Positions 23,394 to 36,420 are shown, counted from the first letter of the stretch. The stretch is DNA of 64,000 bases from Epiperipatus broadwayi (GCA_028023455.1 JAQFVV010012509.1:3098590-3162589); one strand, 5' to 3'. Notes: generated by a model from the letters alone, not told the origin. Made by a program: numbers and translations.

Positions 23394-24957
23394 TTATTTT
23401 CTTAATTACAGTTTCAGTTGATTTGCAATCGTTATCAGTGATGAAAATCAGTAATGTTAATATTAAATTCAAATGATCAGGATTTTTTTTTTTTAAGATT
23501 TTGAATAATCACAATACTTTAAAAAAAGGTAAATTTAAAATTAATCTGAGGAATAATGTAAGAGAGATTTCTAAGCTAATTTAATGCTTTATCAGTAAAA
23601 TAGTGAATACTTCAAAAAGTCATTGTAAAGAGGAATGGTTTATTCCAAATTCTATTAGACTCTTGGGGAATATTTCATACTTTATATTAACTCAAGTTCA
23701 TTTATGAAGAGAGTATAGTAGCTTTTATCCATATGTATCTTTTTAAAGAAAGACCAATTTTTTTTTGGGAAATTATAGTCAAAAACAGTGTACAATTTCG
23801 TTTTTCTCTGCAATTTAAAACATTTTGTTGTTTACTTCATTGTTCAGTGTTGCCGTTGCTAATATAAACAATGATATCTGTTGTTTATTGCAGTTTTCTG
23901 TTTCAGCATATAAAGCCATGGGATACTCTGCAAAACTTGTTAAGAGCTTATTTGTGAGCTCTATATATAACATTTGTAATACAAGCTTGTTAAATGAAGT
24001 CATGTGACATAGGACTTGATTTCTTTGTAAATTATCTGTTTTTTTCTAATTGATTTGAACCACAGGTAACACTCCATTAATCTGAAATTTCTGAGTTTGA
24101 GACTTTTTTGGATTTTAAAACTAGAACTTTTGCTCTTTATTATAAACCAAAACTTTGCTAAGATGGGGCAAAAAACAGGAAGTTCAGTGCAGTTGGTTTT
24201 AATATATCAAGGGCCAAATAGTTAATTGGCAATTGGATAAATTTTGATGAAAAGACAAGAGTTTATTTTACTCTAAATAATGATAATATTATTAGTAAAA
24301 GATTAGTAATTCAACTGGCTTTTTGCTAGATGAGAATAGGATCACTGAAATCTCTTACAGTTCATATCTCTGTAGAGATTTAATATATACAAATGTCTCT
24401 TTAACTCTGTAATTTTTGTAAGCACATTATTGCTCACACATATTTCTGAGATGGTCAAATTAGATTCTTGATTAGAGCTCTTTTTTATTAATTTCCAGAA
24501 CAACAGAACTGACCATAGAACATAACTTAATCTCAGTACCTAGTTCACTATTCGCTGCTCTTCTTTTGTACTGATTCCCCTTTCTTTTAATTCTTTTTTT
24601 GCAGACTTTTTATCAGCTTTGCTAATTTGCATAAATTAAAACTTTTATTAAAATGCAAATTGGCCTGTTGCTTCTTGCAATGCCTGAATTCTTTTTTTTC
24701 TGCATATCAATTAATGATTTCTTTTCTGGAATATTTTAGTAATAGTAATATTTCTAAATGTGCGCATACACATTTATTTATACTTTAATGACATATACAT
24801 GTATAAACATGGCAGGCTTATTTATTTAAAAGTATTTATTAAATGTTTTTCATTCTTTAATTTTGTTTGTGAATTTTATGTCAAAATTAATTCATTGAAA
24901 TTTTTTTGAATAATAAGTATTTGAATTGATGATATTCTATCTGTATTTTGATTACTC
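23394..24957. other. Intronic AT-rich DNA
   Basis: No gene or clear repeat seen. Confidence 0.45.
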
Positions 24958-24972
24958 TTAATATTATTTTTG

Positions 24973-25163
24973 CACCGAGGCAAATCTCTCCATACAGTAG
25001 CGCCACTTAGTGCAAGCCAGAATAATCAATGGGTGCAGGAAGGTTTGTGCATCCTTTGATTACTCTGACTTGCATTGAGTGGTGCTACTGTATGGAGAGT
25101 TTTGAATCTGTGTAAACAACTTATGTAAGTATCAAGACTGGTGATCATGTGATGTTCTGTGAT
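24973..25163 (+). mobile_element. Foldback element family A, copy A4 (short)
   Basis: 191-bp hairpin copy. It starts CACCGAGGCAAATCTCTCC and ends GGTGATCATGTGATGTTCTG plus TGAT. The perfect 15-bp direct repeat TTAATATTATTTTTG lies at 24958-24972 and 25164-25178. The core between the tips is largely deleted, leaving only AATAATCAATGGGTGCAGGA and its complement CTTTGATTACTCTG. Confidence 0.9.
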
Positions 25164-25178
25164 TTAATATTATTTTTG

Positions 25179-25880
25179 TATTTGTTAAAAACTATTCATT
25201 TTAACAGCATTCATGATTTTTTTTAAAACTTAATTCCCTGGCAATTATTATTCAATTAGTTCATATTATTCTTTTTCCTTAAACTGCCGTTTTTACCATC
25301 AGTTATCTCTCTTCACTGAGATTGTATATTTGTACAAGCACTTTTTTTTTCTGTTTATGCATACCTTTTTTCTTTCTTTCTGGAATTAGAATGGAATTAC
25401 TCATTTATGACAATCAGAAGATATAAAGAAATCTTTCCTATTTATTTTTACTTGTTCTTTATGGAAAATTTTTTTTTTAAATCCAGATTTATTATGAATT
25501 GCAAAAAAAAAAAAAAAAAGAATATAATTATTAGTCATTTTATTATAATCTTTTAATGTCGTTACTCAATGTCTCAGATCAGGGAGGAATTTATTTAAAA
25601 AATGAGAATTAAGGTAAATAATTAATTTCTATCCGTAAAAAATATTATTTATTTGAATTTTATATTAATGTGCAAGTATCTATAGGATTTCGTCTAGGTA
25701 AAAAAAATTATTTTTTTTCAGGACAGTATTTTAAGAACTATTATTTATTGTTTATTTAAAAGTGAATATTCATGCGATTGAATGTTGAAATCTTTATTCA
25801 AAGACAGATCAATGATCACGGTAAGCAATAGTATTTAGTATCTAACATATAGGATATATATATATCTGTACAAACAATGT
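25179..25880. other. Intronic AT-rich DNA
   Basis: Homopolymer runs and AT-rich sequence. Nothing recognisable. Confidence 0.45.
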
Positions 25881-25994
25881 AATATAGAGGGTATTTTGAG
25901 CTCTGACTTTCACACGACCCTCAACTGTCCATACTATCTCATTCCACTAATACACTTGACCACATATATATCCAAAAGATAAATAAATAATCAT
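25881..25994 (-). repeat. SINE-like family B, single module B5
   Basis: Minus-strand module (complement of box B around GGGTATTTTGAGCTCTGACT, complement of box A around CTCAACTGTCCATAC) ending 58 bp before the reductase exon at 26053. Confidence 0.6.
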
Positions 25995-26052
25995 GTGTTT
26001 ATATTTCAGAACAATATTAAATATTTGGCTGATAATTATTATTATTTTATAG

Positions 26053-26202
26053 GCATTTTTACCGCTTCTAAAACTAGCAGCAAGTAAGGCTTCGGAAAAT
26101 AAACCAAGTTGGTCTAAAGCAGCTATTTTTAATATTACATCAAAAATGGGATCAATTGATGACAATAGCAGTGGTTCTTATTATGCTTACAGATCGAGCA
26201 AG
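26053..26202 (+). CDS. Short-chain dehydrogenase/reductase, catalytic exon (Ser, Tyr, Lys)
   Basis: A 150-nt exon, phase 0 at both ends, between acceptor TTTTATAG and donor AAG|GTATGC. Its 50 codons carry the active site: IFNITSKMGSI holds the catalytic Ser (about residue 110 of the visible protein) and YAYRSSK holds the YxxxK pair (Tyr about 126, Lys about 130). The insertion SKASENKPSW before the Ser strand is the usual variable loop of the sniffer/C-factor group. All catalytic residues are present and no stop or frameshift is visible, so the gene looks functional. Repeat module B5 lies just upstream and an inverted-repeat hairpin 0.3 kb downstream. Confidence 0.95.
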
Positions 26203-26498
26203 GTATGCAACAATTTTTTTTTATTATAGAATTACCGTCTTTAGACAGAAAATAAATAATTTAGATTTTCATGCAAATGAACTAATTCTACTCAACTTTT
26301 GTTACTTGTTTTTGTGATCGATATATAAATATGGTTTATTCAGAAACATTTTATACTGCAAGCAATATATATATATTATTATTCTCTTTCATGTTAGTCG
26401 TCAGCAATTGCCAATCCTTCACATAATTTTATTGGGAAATGAAATATATATACCTTTTTTTTTTTTAAATCAAATGATTAGTTACTCAGGAAGTCATA
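26203..26498. other. Start of the 9-kb last intron
   Basis: AT-rich. No feature. Confidence 0.5.
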
Positions 26499-26773
26499 TG
26501 ATATCATATAATATTAAATCATCCATGCACTTTACTTACACAATGCTTTATTTACCACCCTCTTTTACACTTTACAGTTTCGATTGCCCCATCAGTCTTC
26601 TTCAGAACTTTTATTTACTCAAATTTGAATTTAGCAGTTGAAGTTAGGAGATATAAAAGTTTTGAAGAAGATTGCTGGAGCAATCAAAACTGTAAATTAT
26701 AAAAGACAGTGGTAAATAAAGCATTGTGTAACAGTAGTAAAGTGAATGGACAATTTAGTATTATATGGTATAC
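26499..26773. repeat. Inverted-repeat hairpin, Penelope-terminus-like
   Basis: Arms at about 26499-26613 and 26652-26773 are imperfect inverted complements (TTTACAGTTTCGATTGC against GCAATCAAAACTGTAAA, CAGTCTTCTTCAGAACTTTT against AAAAGTTTTGAAGAAGATTG). The interior is about 38 bp. The GAAGAAG-x-GC-AATCAAAACTG wording resembles termini of Penelope-like elements, but no protein is encoded. Confidence 0.8.
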
Positions 26774-29700
26774 ATTTGGCATTGCAATAAGAAAGATTAG
26801 TTATTATACTTCTTGAATCTTATGATATTTGAGCACAAAAGTCGGTAGGTTGAGCTTCACTGCACTAAAATTGAACATGACAATATATATATATATGGAA
26901 TGTTGTAGGTATGTGTAATAAAAAAGTTTAGTTAATTGTTTAGATCATGTGACATTACACATCCAAATCGCAGATTGAACCCAATAGCACTATTCACTTA
27001 ACCAAACTTTTTTTTTTTTCATACTACTTGGCTGAGAACTGATAAAGAAACTTTTCCACCTGAATTTGACAATTTATCACTGTGCTAATCTGATTTTTTG
27101 CTAATAAAAAAATAGATTTGTTAAAAAAAATATAAGGTAAGGTATTTGATCAGTATTTGTAGAAATACGACACTTCATCTACAACAACTGAAGAGTACAT
27201 TATATTATAGTCATATTTTTTTTATTCCCATGCTGTTAATAGTTATGGACTCATTTACCAACAATTATTTATAAAATAGCTAATTAATTTGGCTATGGAT
27301 CCGTTTTCTGAAAGAAAATTTTTGTGACCTAGAAATATTAAAAGAATTACGTGTTCTAAACTTGAACCTCAAATTATAAGCATGACACGTGAAGCTCTTA
27401 GGTATGCTTATTTCAGTCAATTTAAGGACTAATACTAAAAGTAAGTAGTAACGATTAGGCCAATGTTCCCAATCTTTTTGGAGTCGCAGCTAGTGTAAAG
27501 AAAACACATTAAAAATAGATTTTTCAGATCATAATTTTAACCTGATATATAATATATGCTTCATTTGGACAACCAGCTTCAAAATTTATGCTGGTGTTTG
27601 CTAAAGCGAACTTTATTTCATTCTTAATATTCATGTGATATGAAGAAGTATTGAAAATCTATTTTTTGCAGTGGTATATAAATACAAATAGAATAAAACT
27701 TGAAAGGCAGAAATGGTGATATTTGAATATGATTAGTACTTAACATTCTAGAATTGAGTCTCAATTTTTTATGAAAATTGCATGTTGAGGAATCATTCTA
27801 CTGTTCTAAAAATTTATCTTGTACTTCATTGGGAATGCTGGCTATATTGAGGGAATTAGAGAATAGGTTTTGTATCAGTGTAGCTTTTCCTGTAAGCTCA
27901 GGGAAGTTTGTTTACATTTTCATCCAGTTGACTTTCAATGCAGAGTTATTCAAATATGGTATTGTAGATAAATGGAAAGATATGAATCAAGTGATCATTA
28001 ATTAAGCAATGGGCTCATGCTTTTTACCAGTTACTTTCTTTTATAGACAGCTTATAGATTTCTTACTAACATAAACTTGGAACTTTTATCCTCTGTTTTA
28101 TAACTAAATAATATATAGCTTTTTTTTTTTTATAACAAACACTTTTATTTACTGAGTACTAAAAATTTAAAAATAATTGTTTATTCAATCACAGTTGGAG
28201 TTTTTATATTTAATTTGAAATAAAAGCATGGGGATTCCAGAAATTAATTAATTCAATTCCTTGTTATATATATATAAAAGGTAAATTGTTTTATTGCCCA
28301 GGAGTTCATAAGTTTGGTACCAGAATTGACCTTGGGACTTGCCAATCTCTTATTGTAATCTTTTCTCTTTTATTTACTAAATGAGAACAGTAGCTACATC
28401 TTTATTATCAAATATAATTTTATGAGTACATAATTTTAAAATTTTTTTAATATTTTTAAAGCTTATTTACCACTATATATTTAATTTCTCCCGGAATCCA
28501 TTTAAAACCTAAAGCCTTTCGACTTTTAAGATTGCAAAGAATTTGGAAGTTTATACAATTCCCCTTCCCCTTACACACACTTTTATTTCAAGTTAATTAT
28601 AAAAACTCTAATTGTGGTTGAAGAAAGAATTACTTTTAGTGTTTTTAGTACCAATAAGTAAAAACATTAAAAAAATTTATATATTATTTTTTAGTTTTTA
28701 GCATTGTATAATTTTGTAATTATTTGAAATATCAGCTTAATATTGAAAGATCACGCTGTTGAAAACTTTACAAAATAATTTTATTTGGAAAAAAAATAAA
28801 GTTTTACGAATAAGAAACTTAAATCATTTCTTTTATTTTTTAAAAAAGGAAATTAATAAAAAAAATTTTTATTTATTATTTAAATTTTAAGATTTCTAAA
28901 AATCTTTTTAATGTAATTTTTAAAAAAAATATATATAGTGTCTTCTCACACATACTATTGAAAACTTATTAAATTGATACTTCACAGCAGCATATTTGAA
29001 ATTTTATCTGCCAACCGCTTTACAGTAAGTGGCTATAAATAGATTAAACCACAATTTTAAAATTAAAATGGTTATTATTTTTAAGTGCACACTATTTTTA
29101 AAATATATATATATTGTGACCTTCTGGTTTGGGACCAGAAATAGTCATTGTAGTAGTGTAGTAGTATATCAGTAATCTCTGATATAATCCTCTTAAAAAA
29201 AAAAATGAAATAACGTGAAATTTTTAAAAAAATTTTATTTTGACTTAAAACTGTAATCAATAGTAAGTGTAGGTATAATTAAAAGATTTCTTAAATGTTT
29301 AGTATCTTGTTTTGGGGTATATCAGTAATAGAATAGGGGGGGTGGCTTGATATATGCATAATCAGTGCAGTTTAGGTTGTTGCTTGCTTGTTTTATTTGC
29401 TCATAAAGCAGTATTCAGTTTTGTTAGAATGATTTTCTAGTCCATTTGTTTTGTACATTTTAAATTTATAGCATAAACAGTAAAATATGTTTCACTCATC
29501 ATCATTCACATTGTCATTTCAGTTATATCAGTGTAATACCTATAGTATATTACTACTGAATATTCATGCATTATCCAACTTCATTTTTCATTCATATGTT
29601 TCATTAAACCATTAAGTATCCCACATTACATTCAAATATTTAATTATATCAATAATAGTATTAAAAAACTAACTTAATTACATTTTAAACAAATCAATAA

Positions 29701-32700
29701 ATTATGGACTGGTGGATATGACAAATACTGTAAAATATTCTATTTATTAAAACAATTGTCATCAATTTTATTTTACTGCTTTAAAAACATTTAATTATTA
29801 GTTCAATATTTTTTTTTTCATTTATTTAAAAGACGAAATAATTTTTTTTTTCATCGCTATTTTTTTTTTACTGTTTCAAGTTTTGCATAATTAAGTAAGT
29901 TTGCCAGTGGGAGGAGCAATTGGTGATTTTTTTTTCTGGTGATGTGATGTGACATTATCGTAAACAATTGGAAGGGAACAAAGTGATGTAATGATTATTA
30001 AAAAAAGTTTATAAAAGGAATACTTATTACTTTTAAGTGGTCAGTCTATTATTACTTTTGAAGAGGTCAGTCAATTATAGAACTTTTACGAGGGCAGTTA
30101 TAGCTAACCAAGCACAGCTATAACTAATTTATTTAGCAAAGTTTAATAGTGAAATTATTTTTCCTCTTCTAGAGTTCAAGTTAAAAATTTAATTATATTA
30201 TTTTGTTTGCGAAATGTGCACTTAAAAACCACTAAAAGATACATCAATTTTGCTCCAGCTGATCGTTTAAATTGTCCCAACGTTATGTTAAAGTATACGT
30301 AAGTGTTATATTCTATTATTCAAGATAAATTATTATTTAAGAAATGGGAATGCTTAATAGGACTGTAAAATTGTTTTATTTAAATTTAAAATTAACAGGG
30401 AAGGATAAAAGAATATTTGTTTATTTTATAACAATTAAGTTCTTAAGCTTTAATTATACTATGAAGGGAACAATTGCCACGTGCTTTATTTATGTGTGTG
30501 AAAAATGTGAACTGTCATTAAACGTTCTCAGAACTTTAATGTACAAATTTCATGTCAAATATAAAAGAAAACTCAAAATTTAAAATATACACAAGCAATA
30601 TGTAATTTTATTGTCATATGTCTTAGAATAGCGGCGTAATTATTTATATTTTTACCTTTGGAAAAGAAATATATAAGATTAAATATGTCATTAAATATAC
30701 TTTAATAATTATTTGTTCTTCTGGACTAGTAGGATGAATGAAATTATAAATGGATAAAGTTATGTGACATTGCTGTATTAATTTTATCTAAATAAATAGT
30801 ATTAATTGAATAACTACGTATATTTCTGAATGGCTTTATGATTGTGAAATTAAATGTTAAGTATATTCTAGGAATAAAATACAAACTTCTATTTTATTTG
30901 CGTTATGAAATATATATTGTTTAATTAAGGAAATTCATTATTTACGTCAGTAGCAATTCATTAGTTAATAACTAAAAAACATTGAATATGCTCATATGGA
31001 TTCAACAAAAATAATAGTTTTGTTTTCTCCTGCAGAAATTGTACCGTTCTGTGTTAATATTTGTCTTGTGCAGTATAATTATTTTCCTTATCTATTTGAA
31101 AACATGACAAGGAAAGTCATGTAAAAACTTTTATAAACTTCGTTTCATTTCATTTGGAAAGAAAAAAGAAGAGAACTTTATTTTATGTAATGGTGTTTTA
31201 GATAGATAGTATTAGTTAAGGAATGTTTTATTATTTTAAATATGTTTATTATATGTATTATTATTATTATTATATTTTTCTCCAAGGTCTCAAATAGCAT
31301 AATAGAAAAATACATTATGCTGGTAATTTTATTGTTATTATTGTTATTATTTTAATAAGATAAGTTTGGTCATGCGTGTGTTAATGATCTACGCACATAA
31401 TAAACGAATGGAAGAGTCCATTCAAAAGGGTGAATAATTATTTTTTTTTAAAAAAAGAGTTCATTATATCAAATCTTACCGAATATATTTTTTTTTATAA
31501 ATTAGAAAATAATTATTTTCAAGAATTATTTCAGCTATAACATACAATTTTATTATTTATTTAGGTTCAATTTAACTACAGATTCTTGCCAATATTAATG
31601 TATCATATTATAAAAAAAAATATTCGTCTTGCTTTGTCCATAGTAATTAGTATTTTATTCTTCAATTGTTTTTTGAATATTACCAGGTCCTAAATATTGT
31701 CAGATATGAGATATTTTATTCTTTATTAATTCTAGCAGTAATAATTAATATTTTAACAGTAATTCCTTGCTTACTGCGATTTTAAATGGTCTGTATATCA
31801 CATGCTTATACGTGTGTGTGTCTATTATTAAACTTATTTATAATTATATGTAATTGCCAGTGAAAATGATTTTAAATCAATCGGATTCAGAAGGAAAAGA
31901 GGATCAATCATTTGAAGAATTAGAAAGTTGTTTAAGAGAGAATTATTATTTCTTTGTTATGACTGAATGAAAGGTATTTTGTGGCTATATGCTATAAAGT
32001 TTACAATGTTTATAATATTTTATGGGATTGAGTTAGTATGTTTGTTAGTTGAATATTTAATATGGGTAGTTGCCCAGGGTATTGTAGTATATAGGATTGA
32101 GTAATCCTTTATTTTCCATGTATTGGAGTATTTTAATAGGAGTGGATTGAGTCCTCCTTTTATATTTGATATATTGAATTAAAAGTGTATGAAGCTAGAG
32201 ATGTTTTCTCCCTGATTTTCATGTGGTGATGAGTTATTCCATCAATTATTTAGTCTTAAAGATAGACTTGGAAGTTATTGTGGTATTTACCTGTTTTGAA
32301 GTATAGAAATCTTTTATCCCATGTGTATTGGATATTTTCCAACTTATGCTATAGCCTAGTGTTTGATGGTTTATAATAAAAAGGAAGAATAAAAGGAAAG
32401 TATAGTGTCTTATAAAACAGCTGTATTGTAGTTGATAAATAAAGATTGATTGATCTTCACTTCCAACCGTATTATGATTATATTGAAATATCATAAGCAA
32501 ATTGATTAGATTGATTATCATTATTTATTTATTTTCTTTGACACACAGCATAATACAGATTCATGCACAAATTGTTAATTTTGATATAAAAAAAAAAAAT
32601 TCATTATTAATGTAGAACTTTACTTATCATGTTAAAACATTTTGTAGTATTCATTTAAGCTTCATCTCATTGATTTTTATCATTTAATCATAATTTGCAT

Positions 32701-35284
32701 AAATAATTAAGCAAAGATAGGACATTAGTTAATGAATACAAAGATTTACTTTATTTTGGCAAAGCAGAACCTAGTTATTCAATAGAATACTTTACTTCAA
32801 AACTACAAAGAAAATACATTTAATTAATAGAAGTATTTATTTCTTTGGTAAGATGGTTTAATATTATTCTTAGTTTAAATCCCCTTATTGTAATTTTATT
32901 TAAAATATTTTAGAGTAACAATGCAAAATCCTAATTTGTTCAGTAATTAGAATATTAATCTATATTATTGTTATAAAAATTTTAGTAATAAATGAGTGAT
33001 ATTCAGAAAAAGGCTGAATAAAAGATATTTTAGTAATCAATTGCTAAAAGTGTAAGGTCATATTTATTTTGTTTTATTTTTGTATAAGTCTATCAGAAAT
33101 CACTGATAGCTAAAGAGACATTTCTTTACAGTAAATAATAGAGACTTATTTAGTTCATTTAATGTTTCAAATAAAATGTTTACCAATCTATCAAAATGCT
33201 CTGATGAAAATATATAGTAGATGTAAAAGTTAATGAATCATGTTATATTATATCTTCTTGTATAACCTGTACTCAATAATATTAAATCCCTTTTGAATTT
33301 GTGTTAATAATAATAAAAGAAAAGTAAATGTTGATTTAACCATTTTCTATTTGATTAATAAATATTTTGTTATCTAAATTTGTATTTGGAGTTTCTTCCA
33401 TAACATTCATTCGTGTTTCACACTTCCACACATGCTTATACATAATTGTATTTTATTTTATTATAATAAATCTCAAGATATGATGTTGATTTCCTTGATT
33501 CAAACACTATATGAGATGCCAATTACCTACTGATCATTTTAAAAGGGTTTTGTTATTTAATTTTTTGTTTAGATGATGAATTGAAATCAAAATGTGCCCG
33601 ATTTCTTTCATTTGTTTGGTTTATAATATTATTTTTATAGTGTTAAATAATAATTTGAGGTATAGAAATGTTAGATCAAGCCATACCATAAGTTAATTCC
33701 CTGAGATCTTCAATATATAATTTAAATTAGATAATAAATTCATTTAGCCAGATTAGATTAGTGAGTAGTTAAAATTTAGTGATGATAAGTTTAGTTTTAG
33801 TTTAGATCTAGTGAATTATACATTACAATTTCTGAAATATTATTTTATATTTTATTTTAGTTATTAGTTTAATTGTATAATATGGTAGAGGTTGTTCAAT
33901 GCATATGGATGATGGGAGGACGTGAAGTAGAGAGTATTATTAGTTACTTTTAGCTGGTAGAATTTTACCAATTTAATTTTGTCTAGTATAGAACTTAATA
34001 GATGTTTATTCCTATTAGTAATAATATTTTCTCCCACATCTAATGTACATCTCATACACCTCTGTATCCCTCAACTGAGTTAGTTTTAGGTGAAAGCTTT
34101 AATTAAGAGCCTCATGAATAGATTTAGGTAAAGTCAAATAAATATTTTATTCTATGATCCATAGAATTGGCGCCCCCGGGTAATTGTTAGTGTTGGTGAT
34201 AGGTGTGAGGGGTTACAATATATACACACCAATCTCTCACTTGCATTACTGAAATATATTGAACTATTATCAATATATGTGAAATTTGATTCACTTACTC
34301 CTTTAGATTTTAAAAACTTGGTACATTTGTCCTATTGCTTTGCCATTGATTTATAACACATTGTAACAATTCTATTGGATATAAATATATTAAATCTTGA
34401 TTTAAAAATATTTATTAAACAAACAAACCAACAGAGTTTGTAACTTAAAATGTTTAAAAATCCTATTACAGTTTGAATCTCTAACTATTTATAATAGATA
34501 TTATTAAATAATATATAAACCAGTGATTGCGGTTCACTTGCCTACTGTCAAAGGAATAGTTCAAAGAGTGCTCTCTTGGTCGAACTCATTGTGCTGTTAT
34601 GAAGTTAATGATTGTGGTTCCATTTGCCTATTATTAAAGGAATAGTTTCTTGGTCTAATTTATTAATACAATGCAAACTGCACATAAATTATTTTTGTGA
34701 AATTTACATAGTCATTATATACCTTATCTAACGAACTTATTTTGTTATATTTAAAAAGGATGTCAAATTTTTTGATAAATATGGTCAGATCAAACAATAC
34801 TTGAACATCGTAACTGATTTTCTCACTTTTTTAAAAAAATTACTGGTCTAAACTGCACAAAGCATTTAATATTTAAACTTGTTAATGCATTGCCATTTCG
34901 GTAATCACGTGATGTGCATGCACAGGTTAGTGACAGAATTGAGCTGCAATCCAGCAACTTCTTAATTCTGTTACTAAGACATCTTCTGTGCTCTTCATAG
35001 TTTATATAATCAGTTGTCCAATTCACTGTATGTCTGTGAAGATATATGGTTTAGCTCAGCAGTAATCACAGTCTATGAAGTTAAGCATCTTAAAGCGCAA
35101 TATGTCACTTCTGGTACAATGTCCCCAGTGACTAATCATTTGATTATATTTTGTAATGCAAATAAATCTAAAATTTTACATTAAATAGATTTTTAAACTA
35201 TAATGGTATGTTTTTTCTGATGTTCTTTAGGTATCAGAATATGAAATAAAAACACTGTGTTAATCATTAATTTCTACTTTTCAG
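26774..35284. other. Large AT-rich intron without assigned repeats
   Basis: Mostly unremarkable intronic sequence. Weak items: a hAT-like end fragment at about 27466-27510 (AATGTTCCCAATCTTTTTGG); a (TTA)n microsatellite near 31250-31277; an isolated GC patch TTGGCGCCCCCGGG at 34168-34181; and an imperfect direct duplication of about 70 bp at 34522-34596 and 34608-34670 (CAAAGGAATAGTT / TAAAGGAATAGTT). Several open frames of 63-91 codons lie here, but none is splice-bounded or compositionally distinct. Confidence 0.5.
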
Positions 35285-35509
35285 GCAGCCCTTAATATGC
35301 TTACAAAGTCATTAAGTGTGGATTTACTTTCCGATGGTATTTTGGCTGTTACATTGCATCCTGGCTGGGTTCAGACAGATATGGGTGGACCAAATGCTCT
35401 TATTAATACTGTGGTGAGTGTCACAGGCATGTTGGATGTTATGGCTAAAATAGGTAAAGATGACTCTGGGTTTATGTTCAATTATACTGGAACTAAAATT
35501 CCTTGGTAA
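35285..35509 (+). CDS. Short-chain dehydrogenase/reductase, last coding exon
   Basis: Starts after TTTCAG in phase 0 and gives 74 residues, ending KIPW and TAA at 35507-35509. It begins AALNMLTKSLSVDL, the helix after the catalytic Lys, and contains HPGWVQTDMGGPNA, the conserved PG motif and substrate loop that closes over the nicotinamide. The end FNYTGTKIPW matches the family's usual C-terminus (N-Y-x-G-x-x-x-x-W). With upstream exons it completes 204 residues of an expected roughly 245. Expression control cannot be read from the window because the promoter lies upstream. Confidence 0.95.
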   Translation, partial: AALNMLTKSLSVDLLSDGILAVTLHPGWVQTDMGGPNALINTVVSVTGMLDVMAKIGKDDSGFMFNYTGTKIPW

Positions 35510-35545
35510 AAAAAAACCCTATTTAGACTTTTGTATTAATGTTTT

Positions 35546-35551
35546 AATAAA
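35546..35551 (+). promoter_or_regulatory. Poly(A) signal AATAAA of the reductase gene
   Basis: Lies 37 bp after the stop codon, in TTTTAATAAAATTATAG. It is the first canonical signal downstream and would give a very short 3' UTR. Confidence 0.55.
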
Positions 35552-36058
35552 ATTATAGGAAAAAAATTAGTTGATCACATTATTGAAAAAAAAAACACCA
35601 CCACAATTTGATCATATATGATAGTAATATAAAAATATAATAAATCTGTATATTGTAATATTCAATTGACAAGTGTTAAGTAAATTCAAATTTTAAAGTA
35701 TATCTAAGATATAGAGATAAAAATAGCGATAGCTGTATTAATAATATAATTCATTTGTATTTAATGAGATTTAGTCTTTAATGAAATTCTATATCTGAGC
35801 TACAAATAATAGACAATGATCAGTGTAAAAACTGTAGCACATGTAAATTGAATATCACAATGTTTAATAAACATTGCAATAAATAATGAACAATGTGAAG
35901 ATATATTTAAAAGAAGTTTGCGATCTGGATCAAGTCAAAAATGTTAATTCAGCCAAAAATGCAGCTTGGGTGTCAATTATCTTTTTTCCAATGTGTTTAT
36001 TCCTGTTGTATTTATATATCAGACTATTTCCATAATCCAATATTAAGAATATTTTTAG
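35552..36058. other. Intergenic AT-rich DNA
   Basis: Nothing recognisable between the reductase 3' end and the Penelope-related hairpin. Confidence 0.5.
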
Positions 36059-36420
36059 AAAAAATTAACTTTATTTGAATTTTCCAATTACATTCAACTG
36101 TTAGTAATAGCACCCAGCTTAGTATATGCACAACGTTTCGAGAGGTATTATTCTCTTTTTCTTCAGATGTTGCTGGCCTAACCGATGACAGTACTAGATC
36201 GGAAACAAGCCTGGACTCTTAGATTCTTGAGTTTTGAATTTTAAGCTAAAGCCAATTCAATATTCAAGAATCTAAAGGTGCAGGTTTGATTATGCTAGTA
36301 CTGTCACTAGTCAGGCCAGCAACTCCTGAAGAGAGACTAGCTCTTGAAATGTGCACATACTAACCCGAGTGCTATTACTAACAACTGAATATAATTAGAA
36401 AATTTAAAGTTAACTTTTTC
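36059..36420. repeat. Hairpin at the head of a Penelope-like copy
   Basis: The 362-bp inverted repeat runs from GAAAAAATTAACTTTA to TAAAGTTAACTTTTTC, with ATTCAACTGTTAGTAATAGC complemented by GCTATTACTAACAACTGAAT. The same arm sequence in one orientation recurs at 38700-38790 (TTGAAACGTTATATATTTAG, then TATTACTAATAATTGAATAT), the far end of the Penelope copy. This matches the terminal-repeat-plus-inverted-copy arrangement of Penelope elements. Confidence 0.75.

Noticed and set aside
27778-28005. 75-residue open frame with somewhat protein-like composition
   Set aside because: A decayed transposase piece next to a hAT-like end was considered, but no motif could be named, so no feature was assigned.
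30344-30583. 79-residue open frame starting MGMLNRTVKLFYLN
   Set aside because: Lys/Phe/Tyr/Ile-rich composition expected of AT-rich random sequence, no splice context, no family pattern.
34168-34181. LTR retrotransposon primer site called as a feature
   Set aside because: No LTR pair or gag/pol sequence could be found around it. Kept only as a low-interest finding.
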